Assembly (NCBI GenBank): GCA_940671915.1
Contig: CALNVZ010000174.1
Coordinates: forward strand, 74,313,060 to 74,377,059
Source of the DNA: Paracentrotus lividus
Taxonomy: Eukaryota; Echinodermata; Echinoidea; Camarodonta; Echinidae
DNA: 64,000 nt
Reading direction: 5' to 3'
Shown: piece after piece, positions 25,401 through 38,531 of the stretch
How positions within the stretch are numbered: the stretch's first letter is position 1
How the letters are laid out: each line of letters opens with the position of its first letter
Program-made: the position numbers and the translations under genes
Notes under the pieces: model-generated
The model's input: only the letters and a program-made list of their open reading frames with translations
The model's database searches: none
Told to the model about the DNA's origin: nothing

Positions 25401-28400
25401 AGAAAAGATTCAGAATTGTTTGGCACGTATTGTGTGTGTGGCGTCGTGTGTGTGTGTGTGTGTGTGTGTGTGTTGTGCGGGTGTTTTGTGTGTATGTGTT
25501 GTGTGGGTGTGTGTGTGTGTGTACTGCATGTTTGTATGTTTGGGAATTCGTGAAACAAATTAGCACCGTATTCCCTTATTCCTTGCAATTGGCTCATTCG
25601 GGACAGGACTTGTTTTAGATCAAACTTATATTCTCCTCCTCAAATTGGCAGCATTAGAATTTTCCTTCTACTTCTACATCATTTCAATTATTTATCAAAT
25701 TGGCTCAATTGTCGATAATGTGTCAAATAGTTTTAAAATAGCAATTTAACGCGGAAATCGATATGTATTGATAATATGTTGCCAATTTAAGGATGTCTAA
25801 ACAATTCCAGTAGTTTACCACACCTGTACCTGGGATCGAGTGCAGCACAATATGGATGAATTTCTTGCGGAAAGAAATTAATGCCATGGCTGGGACTCGA
25901 ATCTGGGACCCAAAACAAGTGTTGTAAATGTACTAGCAAAATAATGGTAGAAAAGTTTAGAATTTCTTATTTTGACATATAGAGCCGTGACCTTACATAG
26001 CTTTATACTGCCCTATACTTTCATGATAAAATTTCATTGAAATTCGCAATTAAAACAATGTGAACGTGGACCAGGACCAGAAGTGGACCAGGACTAGACC
26101 ATCGCGATTTCTGATTTGGCTGATGTCATAGCTGCCGATAGCCGTAAACAGGATCGACCGAACTTTCATCGTTTGGAACTATTAGTCACACAATTTTGAC
26201 ATACACAAACACACCACACACACACACACAACACATGCACACTAACCCCACACAAGGGCTTAAGTTAAAGTCTCGAGTCCGAAAAATGATAATCATTCCA
26301 AAAATTTCACAAAAATCGATCCAGAATCTTTTCCTTTTTTCGTAGGACGCTTTAAAGACACCTTATTTTTTTTCGTCGATTATTTCCACTTTTCAGCGCA
26401 CCGCGCCGCGCCACAACGCCTACACTTTAGCATAAGCCAAAGAAACAATGTTATTTGAAAAACACAAAACAAAAACAAACAAAAATCAAACAAACAAATA
26501 CAAAAGCTTTGAACCTTACATCTTCCCGTCGGTTTTGAGTCACAGTCACCTTGTACGGCGTCCTGTAAAAGAAGGTAAGCAATGTGAGGCGGTGTTTTGA
26601 GGGGTGAATGGTTGAGAACAATCCGACCCTAATTAGCAAACTTTCCGATGAGTGCTGATGAGTAGGTACCAGGTCGATGGCGGGTATCGTTTCAAAATGC
26701 GACCCGGACAAGGGTTTAAAAAATATTTTACGATATTGTCAGAAAATATACTGCGTAAGAGTCGCATAATAATAAAAAATAAAGCTCTCACATTTTTGCA
26801 CAAAGATTTAAAAAAGAAAAAAAAAAAAAGAAGAAAAAAAAGAAAAAAACAATTTTGCTCACAAGCTCAGAAAAAATTATCCAATTGCAGAGCGTGTGAC
26901 ATTATAACACATCCCGATTTCGTATGCTGCAGCGAATCAGAGCATTTTTTTTTTTTTTTTTAGCCATGTAATCTTAAAAAATTCTTGACCGAGAAACCAT
27001 TATTGTACGAGACAGATTTTTCATTCTTAATGACAAAAGGAATACGTTTATCTTTTATTAAGAAAATAAACTCAATTGTAATAGAGTGCAATGATATAGG
27101 ATCTACGCGAATAGCGCGCCCCTTGACTAAATATTATTTAGGTAAAAAATATGATGTTTTTCCGACGATCGGCACATATCAAACGTAAGCGCATTTTTTG
27201 TAATCTACATTTAGGCCAAACTCCAAACCTTCTCACGCGTATTTGGGAAGTAACAATAAGCGGCGCGCGGTTGTAATAAAATAGCGGAATTTGTACACAA
27301 ATTGTTTTTGCAGGTGCGCATTTCAGTAATAAATAAATCATTCTCTGCTTTTACTCCGTTAAGCCGGTTGAGTTTTTTTTCCCCTCCCTCCCTACCCTTA
27401 ATTAATGTGAAGTCAGGTGGTAAAAGGGACAGGGTATAGACGCTTCTATATACTGGAGAATAATGAATGGGGGAAGGGGCCCATTTTCGAAGAGATGGTA
27501 TAATATGTAGTCGATTTTAGTATTTGATTGGTCCGAAAATAGTTCAGCATACTTCATTTATATGAGAGTTCCATTAAACTTTGAGTCTGATTTGGTAACA
27601 GGACTGGGTTTTGATGGTTTATAAGGCTGTTGGGTGGTTGTGAGAGCTTCAAAACACATGTAAAGTTTTTGTTTCAATTCGAGTTATTTGTTTTGCGTTG
27701 GTTGTAAGGGGTTTTATTTCACGGGCCTGCGAAATGCGTTCATGGTTTATCATTATTCAATGGATAGTAGGCCCTTCATAATATGTCCAGCTATGTGTGG
27801 TTTAATCTTCAATTTTAAAGGGATTATGAAAATCGATAGTGTAGATAGTGAAAATGGAAGAGGAGAAGAAGGAAAACATTGGTCTTTCATTTAGTGATTG
27901 GTTAGATGAGCTTGTTATTTCAAGGCTGCTGGTTCTTACAGATTATTATCATGGATTGTTTGTTGGGCTCGATTATTGAAATGGATTATTTGGATTGATC
28001 TATAACTTGGATGGTTGGTTGGGCTTAATGTTTGACATAGATGGTTGGTGGGGCTTGTTAATTGAAATGAATGTTTGGCTTCATTATTGACATGGATGGT
28101 TGGTTCGGCTTGATTCTTGATACAGAATATTTTTGGACTGTTATATTGTGTAGGACTGATGATTTGTTCAAGTATCTTAGTGGTTATAATTGAGGGGTTG
28201 TTTTTTGGTACTGTTTCTGAAACAAACAATCATTTTCAAATATCCCTCCATGAAGGGATTAGACAAGAGCGCCATGTACAGGTGTTGGGGACAGGCTGCG
28301 GTTACCAGATCTTGCGTAGGGAACCAATGGCCCAGGAAACTGTTTCCTGGGCCTCTGGGTTAAGTACCGTCTCCCGAGCTGGTCATGTGAACCCCTGGTT

Positions 28401-31400
28401 CCCTCATGTGTTTTGTAACCATGGAATATCGCAGCCTGTTCCCTTCCGCCATTGCAAACAAAGAATTATATGATTTCACATAAAATTATATCTTATATGA
28501 TAATATGTCAAATTGGAAATATATTCGATATACAGTATTTGTTTTATAATAATTGTTTCATATATTGTTTCAAGTTGACAGAGGTATTAAAAGTTGAGAA
28601 AAAGGCAACAACAAGCATTTCCATTGCATTTCTTATTACAATAACGTGCTTCATTAAGCCGATCCCCTGAAATGCAGTGGCACGCATTCCAAAAGGGAGT
28701 GGTAGAATGTGACACTTGAAGAAGAGAAGACATATTTTTGCCTTCATGGTAACACTAGGCGCTTCGATCTGCACTAGCTCGAGCTATTTCAAATTTTATT
28801 TGTGATCTGATGAATTAGCTCGATCAGAGCAGATCCGACTTTGTGGTCAAATAGCGCGCTAATTTGGAGGAAATTCAAGCCTGAGTCATCTTATTTTTAT
28901 TTATTTATTTTTTTTTTTAAACTCGAGCTGGTTTGCGGTTTTAGCCCGAAATAGCGCGCTTTTTGGGCGGTGCTGCACTAGCTCGAGCTAATTTCGAAAT
29001 CATGCACCTGTGCGTGTAGAAGCTAGCGGTAGTTACCAGTTGCGCAATACTTATCGGGCTTGTTTGTTGGGGTTACACCTCGTAATTCCGAAGGTTCGTT
29101 ATTCCGAAGGTTCGTCATTCCGAAACACGTAAAATGCCTAAACCTCGATGTTCGTTTATCCGAAAATAAAAAAGGGTTCGTTAATCCGAACATTTGTGGC
29201 GTTATTCCGAAGGTTCGTCATTCCGAAAACGAAATAGGGTTTTTTATTCCGAAGGTTCGTCACTCCAAAAACGAAATAAGGTTCGTTATTCCGAAGGTTC
29301 GTTAATCCGAAAATAAAATAAGTTTTGTTAGTCCGAAACTGAAATAATCTGTGGCGAAGTCGGGAAAACTGGGAGGGCAGACGTGGTGGAGGGGAACGGT
29401 ATCACCATTGCTGTTTGATTGCCATGAGGGTTGAAAGGGGTTGATATATCGTTATCAGGGGCGTTTACGTACGAATAATTCTTTCAAAAGGGTGATCATA
29501 GGCTTATGGGACTAGTTCATGCAAGAATCGTTGCCAGACCTGTAAATTTCGCTAGGGGAGTATTGATGCAATTTGAAATTGTTTTGTCCAATTTCAAAAT
29601 TTCTACAAAAAGACTCATTCTTGATTAAATATCGCTCTGCGGGGGGGGGAGGGGGGAGGGGGGGAAGGGGGGGGGAGGGGGGGGATAGGGGCTTGTTTGG
29701 ACCAGAATATGAGCGATTAAAAAAAAAAAAAAAAAGAGGCGACGATTCCTCTTTTTGGCTGGGGACGGGGCAAAACTGCTGTCCTCAGCCAGGAAAGCCA
29801 TCTTTTTGAATATATATAAGTGTAAGAGAATACATGTACAGCAGCCAATGGCAACTCTTTTTATTTAAATTTTGAAAGAAATGTGAAGAGAAATAAATAC
29901 ACTGTTCCTCATATAGTTTGGAAACTTTTTATGCGATCCAGCCACATCACTTTGCTCAGGCTTCAATTTCTAGAACTTGTTGTCCGGCTGCTTTCACTTT
30001 TCGGTACCCTTGCTATATCTTGGACGTTCCCCAGCCATTCCCGGGTATTGGAAAATAAAAACAGTTTGTCGACCCCCACAATGCCCATTTTTGCCATATT
30101 TTCACATTTTGGGTGCCCTTTTTTGTTCACCCTGCTGAACAAGGCCCCCTCCGTCCTACCCCCAAGAAGTGCGTGTGAAGACTATAGGGTTGTTATTGTT
30201 CTTTAAGTTGAATCTAGTTTTATGGTCACAGACTTAGATTTATTGTCTAGGGGGAGGGTCAAAGTTTATTTTGATTGGGGTTCAAAATTGATTTTCTTCA
30301 TTTTTACAACATGGAAATTTCTGTCTTCCCAAAAATGTATTGTAGTATGTCAGCCAAACATAAATCATAATGAAAAATAGACTATGGTTACCATTTACAA
30401 CCTTGTCATTAAGACTGAAACAAAATTTAGGGGAAAACATTAAAAATTAAGAGTTCATTATTGCTTTTTGTTTTCTTTGTTTTTACCATAAAGGTTGGAT
30501 AAAATATTTCAATTATTCACCGATCTTACTTTTTACTTCAACCCCTCCCCTAGACAAGAGACCAAAGCCTGTGACCTTAAATCTTAATTTAACGTGAAGA
30601 ACATTAACATGCCTGCACTTCAGACGCGTTTTGCTGGGGTATGACGGAGGGGGCCTTGGTCAACTGGGTAAACAAAAAAGTTGCCCCGAAATGGGAAAAA
30701 ATGCAAAAATGGGCATTGTGGGGGTTGACGAACCTTATTTTATTCATCATTCCCTGGAAATTGTTTCGGGAACGTCCGAGATTTGTCGAGAGTCTCGAAA
30801 AGTGAAAACGGGGAAAAATGATTTTAAAATATTAAAGCTTGAGCAAAAAGATGTTACTGGAGCACACAACAAATATCCAACCTTTATGAGCGACAGTGTA
30901 GTTGACGTAGCTCAAATCAAAGTTCCCCAGAGCTATCCTCCCTTTTTGGATAATGTTTTGGTGAGATTGAAAAATGTCTCTTCCGGGAATCGAACCCGGG
31001 CCTCCAGCTTTGAACGCCGGTCAATCGAATCGGGTTCGCCCTAGCCACTAACCCGTCTCTGTGGTCTAGTGGTTAATGCTCGCCTATACGTTTTATAGGT
31101 TCGATGTAAAATGTGCCTAAACCCCCTCTTTTCAGGGGGCTATGCTTAATTCATGCCATTTTTTTATGCAATGCATGCTTTGCTCCCCCCAAATGCACAT
31201 GTATCATCCGCCGCTGAGACTATTATTGCATAATAATAATAATATCCTATTATTTTTTAATTACAACACCGTTTTTATTACTAAAATAAGTTTATTTCGT
31301 TTTCGGAATGACGAACCTTCGGAGTAACGAACCTTATTTCGTTTTCGGAATGACGAACCTTCGGAATGACGAACCCTATTTCGTTTACGGAATGATGAAC

Positions 31401-34153
31401 CTTCGGAATGACGAACCCTATTTCGTTGTCGGAATGACGAACCCTATTTCGTTTTCAGAATGACAAACCTTCAGGATGACGAACCCTATTTCGTTTTTGG
31501 AATGCCGAACCTTCGGAATAACGAATCTTCGGAATAAAGAACCTTCGGAATAACGGGTGCTTACTGTTTGTTCAAGGTCGGGTATGGTCGTTAAAGCGAA
31601 ATTTTAAAATGGCTTGAGCTAGTGCAGGACCGGTTTCTTTTTTCAGGCTTTTTTCCCGATCCACCTATTACCGCGCTATTTTTCAGCTCGAGCTAGTGCA
31701 GCAACGAGTATTAATTGGTATTTGTGTTTCTAAAGTCAACAATAAAACATTCCCACATAATTTACTGGCCTCTGCATAAACATTGGATTACTCAGAAATA
31801 ATCTACATAATATCAATTTATAAAATAACAGTCAACCTTTGGACTTGCCGAGTGGTCAAATCTTATTCCGTTATTTTCATCTGCCTTCATACAGTGTCAT
31901 AAAGAAAAAAAAAAAAATCGAATATTTTCAGAGGCGGGTCACGTAAGTCAAAAACTAGAAGGATATTCATTGCATGTCCCGGGGTCTAGAGAGACAAAGT
32001 TCCGTCTTCATTCGAGGTAAATCCTTGCTAAATTCGCAGTCATTATCATATTCATAGTGACAAACATTTTTTAGTTTAAATATAAATTGGAAACATTCAA
32101 AATTTATTAGGGAATTAGGGGTAAATAAACGGGTTTCGCAAAAGATTTTAAGCGTTCAGATGTAATGTAGAAATAGAGATTTTTCTTTCAAGTGTAGCGT
32201 TCAGTTTCTTATGTTTAACGTTGAAGAAATGTTAGCAGATAAATTTTTCGAGGAATAAGCCGCTCATGGTTTAAGTTTATAACCATTCGCAAAGGTTTAT
32301 GATTGTTTCGCAAACCCTTGCAACCATTTATGAAAAATTCATTTATGATTATAATTTGTAGAAAAACAATCAATTTACCTTGCCACGATAAAAAAAAAAA
32401 AAAAAAAAAAAAAAATACTTAAAAACGTCTCAGCTTACTGTTTACGAGATATCCACTTGTCGAATGTTAATGAATTTTTACTAAAAATTATTTATCAAGA
32501 TAAACAATTATACCTATGGGGTAGAAAGAATAACCCTTTGGGAGCACTTTAAAGAGTTTTACAACACAAATTTTACAAATAATGTTACCAGTTCCCCTCC
32601 CCACCCTGAATCCCTCCTCCCGTTCTCGAAAATAGTAAATACATTTCATTTTAATGTTGAACAGAAAGAACCAGCATATGTGCGGTATCCTAAAGTGTCT
32701 AACACTACCTCGTCAGCAGCCTTTCTTTCGAGCATAATTTGATTAGATGCAGCGATCCGAAGCACGTATCTACAATTATCGTTATTATCACTGTTTGATA
32801 TCAATGCAGCCATGTCAGCTAGAAAATACTCCGCGCTAAACATGCTAAACCTCTACTCTGTTCGGATAATAGGGAGACCGGGGACAATTGTAATTTTTTT
32901 CTTCCAAATTTGACCTATCAACTTTATTAAAGCTAAATACTTGCTTAAAACTAAATAAAATGAAATATGCATATATCTTAGCTTGACATATGAATAGGCT
33001 TGGGTTAAGTACAACAAGTTATTTTGAAGCCATTACTATTTCAAAATAAGAGGTCGAGTGTTACAATTGCCCCGTGTCGAGGGGCAATTGTAACACGTGA
33101 AATTGTAACATTTTGTTTTTCTTTATCAAAGCTATGCACTTGACAGATCCAAGATTTAAACATCATTAACCGCATAAACTAATTATACTGAAACATGATG
33201 ATGCTTGACTCATTTATATTATATTTTCCACTTGTTATATGCATGATATGGGGCAAAAGTTATGACATATTTTAATTTTTTTAAAGGTTGTTGTGGCTTC
33301 ACCCTTTAAATGTAAAACTATAGAACCTTCATCAATTCATATTTTGGTTCTTTATCTACTCTGTACCTACCCAATATATCTTTAAACTGACAACTGTGGT
33401 ATAACACTTTATATTAGGCCTACGCCCTTTGACTTTAACGCATTCTTTTCTAAATAAAGTGATACATTTCTGAGAAGAAGTAAAAAATAACAGCTTTTTT
33501 TGTAAAATCAAACTTCAAAATTTACACCACTTCTTTTCTGGCAAAATCAATATTTCTTTGCCCTGTTAACAGAACGTATTGGACATATATTTTCAGGTAT
33601 CATATTGAAAATATATTTTAATCTTTTATGGGGGCTCCCATCTCTCCCCCTCTCTCTCTCGCTCTCTCTCTCTCCTCTTTTTTCTTCTTTCACTCCATCT
33701 TTACCTTTTTACTTTCCTATTTGCCCTTCCCCCCCCTCTCTCTCTCTTTCCGCCTCTCCCTTTCCCGCCCTTCCTCTCTCTTCTTTCTCTCGTTTGATGT
33801 GTGTGTGTGTGTGTGATTTTTTTATAAGAAAAAACACCAAATCGGGTGGGGGTGGGTCCATAAATCTTTTCTCACTTTGTAGGACCCAATTGTAAATAAG
33901 CCTTTTCGGATTTCATGGGCTATCCTGTCAGTGTTTCTTTTATGTTTTATACCATGTACACTCGATGAATAACATAAAATAAAATCAAATTAAATCAAAT
34001 TATATGTTCACAGTTATTTGATTCTCATGTTTGAAGTCATAGATAAGGTTACCTTTTGTCCTTGTAAACAAAGCAATATAATTGACTATACATTCAAACT
34101 TATGAAGTTCTGAAGTTCTCTAGTAAAGTGATATAAATTATTAAAACAACAAG

Positions 34154-34184
<31 letters not shown>

Positions 34185-37100
34185 GGCTCTGATTACAATG
34201 AAGCAAATGATAAACAAACGAAAGGCATTTTCGGACAAAATCAATATTTCTTTGCCTTTCAAACAAAACGTATTGAACAGATATGTTTAAAATTATTTAA
34301 TTCTCATGTTTGAGCTTATAGATATGGTTACCATTTGTTTTTGTAAAGCATTATAATTAAAAATTCATTCAAAGTTATGAAGTTCTGATGCTTGAGCTTA
34401 TCGACGAGGCTACTCTTTGCTGTTTTCCTTTATTTCGAAATCTACTCCTATTTACAATTTTGGCATTAAATGAACCTATTACACAATGTTCACTTTCTTC
34501 ATATTTTCAACCTTTTCTTTTCTAGTAAAATGATATAAATTATGAAAAAAAAAAAAAAAAAAAACAGGAAAAATACTGGAGGCTCTTATTACAATGAAAC
34601 AAATGATAAACAAACTAACGACACATTTCTTCAGACAAAATCAATATTTCTTTGCCTTTTCAACAAAACATATTGGACAGATAGGTTCAAAGTAATTTAA
34701 TTCTCATTTCTGAGCTTATAAATAAGGCTATTTTTCCTTGTAAATAAAATAAATGATTGACGGATACGTTCAACGTTATTCTAGTACAGTGATATAAATT
34801 ATATAAAAAAAACAAAAAAAAAAAAACAACAACTTGAGGCTCTGATTACAATGAAACAAATGATAAACAAGCTAACGGCATTCTTTTTTTCAGACAAAAT
34901 CAATATTTCTTTGCCTTTCTAACAAAACGTTTTGGACAGATATGTTCAAAGTTATTTTGATTATCATGTCTGAGCTTATAGATAAAGTCACCTTTTTTCA
35001 TTGTAAAATAATCATTATAATTGACAATACATTCAAAGTTGTGAAGTACACATGCTCGAGCTTATCGACGAGGCTACCGTTTGCTGTTTTTCTTATTTCG
35101 AAATCTACTCCTATTTACAATTTTGGCATTAAATGAACCTATTACACAATGTTCACTTTCTTCATATTTTCAACCTTTTCTTTTCTAGTAAAATGATATA
35201 AATTATGAAAAAAAAAAAACAGGAAAAATACTGGAGGCTCTTATTACAATGAAACAAATGATAAAGAAACTAACGACACATTTCTTCAGACAAAATCAAT
35301 ATTTCTTTGCCTTTTTAACAAAACATATTGGACAGATAGGTTCAAAGTAATTAATTTTCATTTCTGAGCTTATAAATAAGGATATTTTTCCTTGTAAATA
35401 AAATAAATGATTGACAGATACGTTCAACGTTATGCAATTCTCATTTCTAAGCTTCCCCCCACTTTCGTCAGCAAACGTGTATAAAAACGGAAAAAATGAC
35501 CATACAGTTGTGATTTTTAGCCTGTTCAGCCCCCCCCCCCCCACTTGCCGCTCAGCCCCTCCACTTTAAAAAAAGCTCAGTGGCCCCTGATTGGTTATAC
35601 AGTCTGTGTCAAAAAAAAAAATGGTACAGTCGGGGGAAAATAATTTAGATGTGAAATCTTTTCAAATAATGTATGTATGTGGTACCAAATTAAAGCCAAA
35701 AAATATTCCTTGCTGATGCGCGTTGCTCTGTATAATTTGCTTTCATAAAACAAAAGTTTTTATGCCAAATTTTGTGCGACGAGGGACACATCGAAATTAC
35801 GCACTTCTATTTTTCTGGAGCGCTGAATTTCATGGCCATTATGCGAAACGCACACAAAGGCATGCGACGGCGTGCGAAAACTGGATTTTTCTTGATTGCA
35901 CAAAACTAGTCATATCTCAAAAATTACAGCACCAAATGTTATGACAAAAATTGTAGGTGAAAGTCTGATTTTCCCGCTTTATAAAAATACCAAACAATAC
36001 CAGGTTGTGATTAATCTTCATACTATAAAAAAATGTTTTTCACTTGTACCATTTTATTTGACACAGACTGTACATTAGCTTGGTGTTAATGCAGCGGAAA
36101 GCTGCTTAATACCGCACGAGTTCCTACGGGAGTTATGCCGCGATCACAGTACCGTTTCGGGGCCCGTACGGCGTGTAAAATTGACATTTTTGACCATTTC
36201 GGTCACTTTCGTAAGGTTCCTGGCCGGGTCCCTTACGATCCTACGGGTACCGGTGTATTTTTACAGATCGCGCGGGCCCCTAGATTATTGCTTTCATGTT
36301 CTCGATTCTCCCGGCGTTTTTATCAAATCGGTAGACGGTCTACAGCCCTTGGAAAGCCCGTGGAGTCACTAAAGGGGACCGATCGGCCTCCTATCGGTGG
36401 CCGAGTAGGCTCCGCACGTTTTTTCTGTCAATTCTGGTAACAAGCCGGGAGGGTGTCGGGCGGGTGCAACATGCACCGCAAGGACGTCAGGAGGTACCCG
36501 GTCGTGGTCTGCACGGCGCCTGACCGATTCCCACTGGGTTCCATGTGGTCTTTCGCACAAGTTTTTCCAAATCATATTGTATACATATTTTTAGTATTTG
36601 TCAAATTTCTCTTTCGAGATTGTCAGCATTAATTATTATCGGGCTAGTGCTATAATGATAGCTGAAGATCATGAGCATTCTGAATACATTAATTCATTAT
36701 TTATTGGGAGTTTTTTTTTTTTTATATTGGTTCAGATTTTCAAACTTTCAAAAATTCCCCATAAATGTCTTTAATATATATGCTTTGAGTGATACTGTCG
36801 ATGGTTTTCAGACTTCATAGAATGATTTGTCTTTTGATCAAAACCGCCTTATTTAAATTAATATTTTACAGTATTCTATGTCGTATTTGTGGTTTGAAAC
36901 GTAAATAATTTAAATGCAATTATACTCAAAAGAGCTTAAGACAAAACTTTACAACAGGAGCCTGGCAGGGTGCCGCATGATAGCCGCAGGGGAAACTTTA
37001 AACATCGCAAGACCGTAGTCATTTTTTTTTTTTACAATGAGGATTGAAAGGAAAACTGTGCGGAGCCCTTCCTGTCACCTGCAGGTGCCTGTGCGGGCCC

Positions 37101-38457
37101 CTCAGTGACTCCACGGGCTTTTACCGGGTTGTCTACTGCCTACCGATTTCATGAAAACGCCGGGAGAATCGAGAACATGCAGTAGATCTTTCCGGCTTTT
37201 CTACGGGTAGTGAAACAAGTCCTCGTGCCCGCAGAATCATAAGGGAGCCGGACAGGCACCTTCCGAAAATGGCAATTATGTACGGTTCTACTCGCCGTAC
37301 GGGCCCCAGAATGGGTATGTGATCGTAAAAAAAGGTGAGTGTCTTGCGATGCTTTGGGTTTACTTTTGGCTTTCCTGCGGGACCATAAAGGGCACCCCAA
37401 GGGTTCCTCAAGGGACCCTAGCGATTTTTCTGCAAATTCTGCAAATAGGAACACTGGTCAGCCTTATAATAACCACCGTGTTCATCAGAGCGGACACCGA
37501 AAGAACATCTGTCGGCACCCGAATGGCACTCTTACGGTCACTTCACGGGCGTATTTCGATTTCAATCCACATATTTATACTTTTAACCGACCGGGCGCCG
37601 TAGGATATGTGACCGCAATAGCGGTAGAATGAAAAATCATCAGGGACCCGTGAGGTCTCTAAATCCACGAAAAGCCGTAGGATTGGGCAAAACGTACGGG
37701 GACCTCTCGAACTGTGATCTAGGCATTACTTTAACAGAAACAGAAACAGAACAGTCCTTAAGGCTGGGTTCACATAGAGCTATACGGCTCGCCTATACGG
37801 CTCGTTTTTGCGAGGGCACGCGAATAGCTGAAATCGAACATTCCACATTCCCGTGTCAAGCAATACGATTTCAAAATACCTGTTCACATCGGGCGGCACT
37901 GCTCGAAAAGTGCATTTAGCTGCATTTCGTATAGTATACGGGAATCGCGCATGTTCGATTTTTTTTCTGCGTATACCGCCCTTCATTTACAATTTGTGTG
38001 TTCAAATGTTATGAATTTCCCCTATTATGATTTATTAACTATTTTTCTCCTCACATTAGCCTCCTCAGCGTCGGATGGGAGGAGAAAAGACGAATTTTCT
38101 TCGTTTGGAAATTCCATGATATCGGCGAAAAATACGAAATAGGTCGCTATACTCGTATAGCGTATGCCGAATACCGAATAGCGAATAGCGAATATCGTAT
38201 ACCGTATACTTCTATGTGAACCAAGCCTTAGGGGCAATTGTAACAGCTTGTTACAATTGCCCCTGACAGAGGCGACCACATTTGGAGAGATTTTTTTTCT
38301 ATCCTAGCTTAGGTATTCACCGTTGAAACGTTATTAAAATATGGCCTAAGAACATAATGTCTAAATAATATAGAAATGACAGCCGTAGCTCATCCACATA
38401 TTTGTCCAGAAGAAAAACAATGGGTAATGTGAAATATTACTTTCCTGCTCAAAAAAC

Positions 38458-38531
<74 letters not shown>

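Larger units (their letters stand above)
28771..31701. mobile_element. Composite foldback element with mirrored minisatellites (2.9 kb)
   Basis: TGCACTAGCTCGAGCTA occurs near 28,771 and 28,973, and its complement near 31,615 and 31,685. Inside these borders are two mirror-image minisatellites (29,081-29,347 and 31,291-31,556). A separate TA-flanked foldback (29,900-30,898) and two tRNA-like segments (30,975-31,115) are nested in the middle. No transposase frame. Confidence 0.7.

Noticed and set aside
29081..29347. CRISPR-like regularly spaced repeats
   Set aside because: Units are contiguous minisatellite variants with no unique spacers, are mirrored 2 kb away, and lie in an animal genome.
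30631..31044. 137-codon plus-strand open frame
   Set aside because: Runs across the right arm of a foldback element and then a tRNA-like segment; no recognisable domain.
32646..32843. 65-codon minus-strand frame with a complex residue mix
   Set aside because: No similarity recognised to PDE9A or another family, and no convincing splice sites in frame.
36135..37726. GC-rich overlapping frames of about 100 codons as a possible gene
   Set aside because: They lie in both arms of a foldback element on both strands; GC richness is a property of the repeat.
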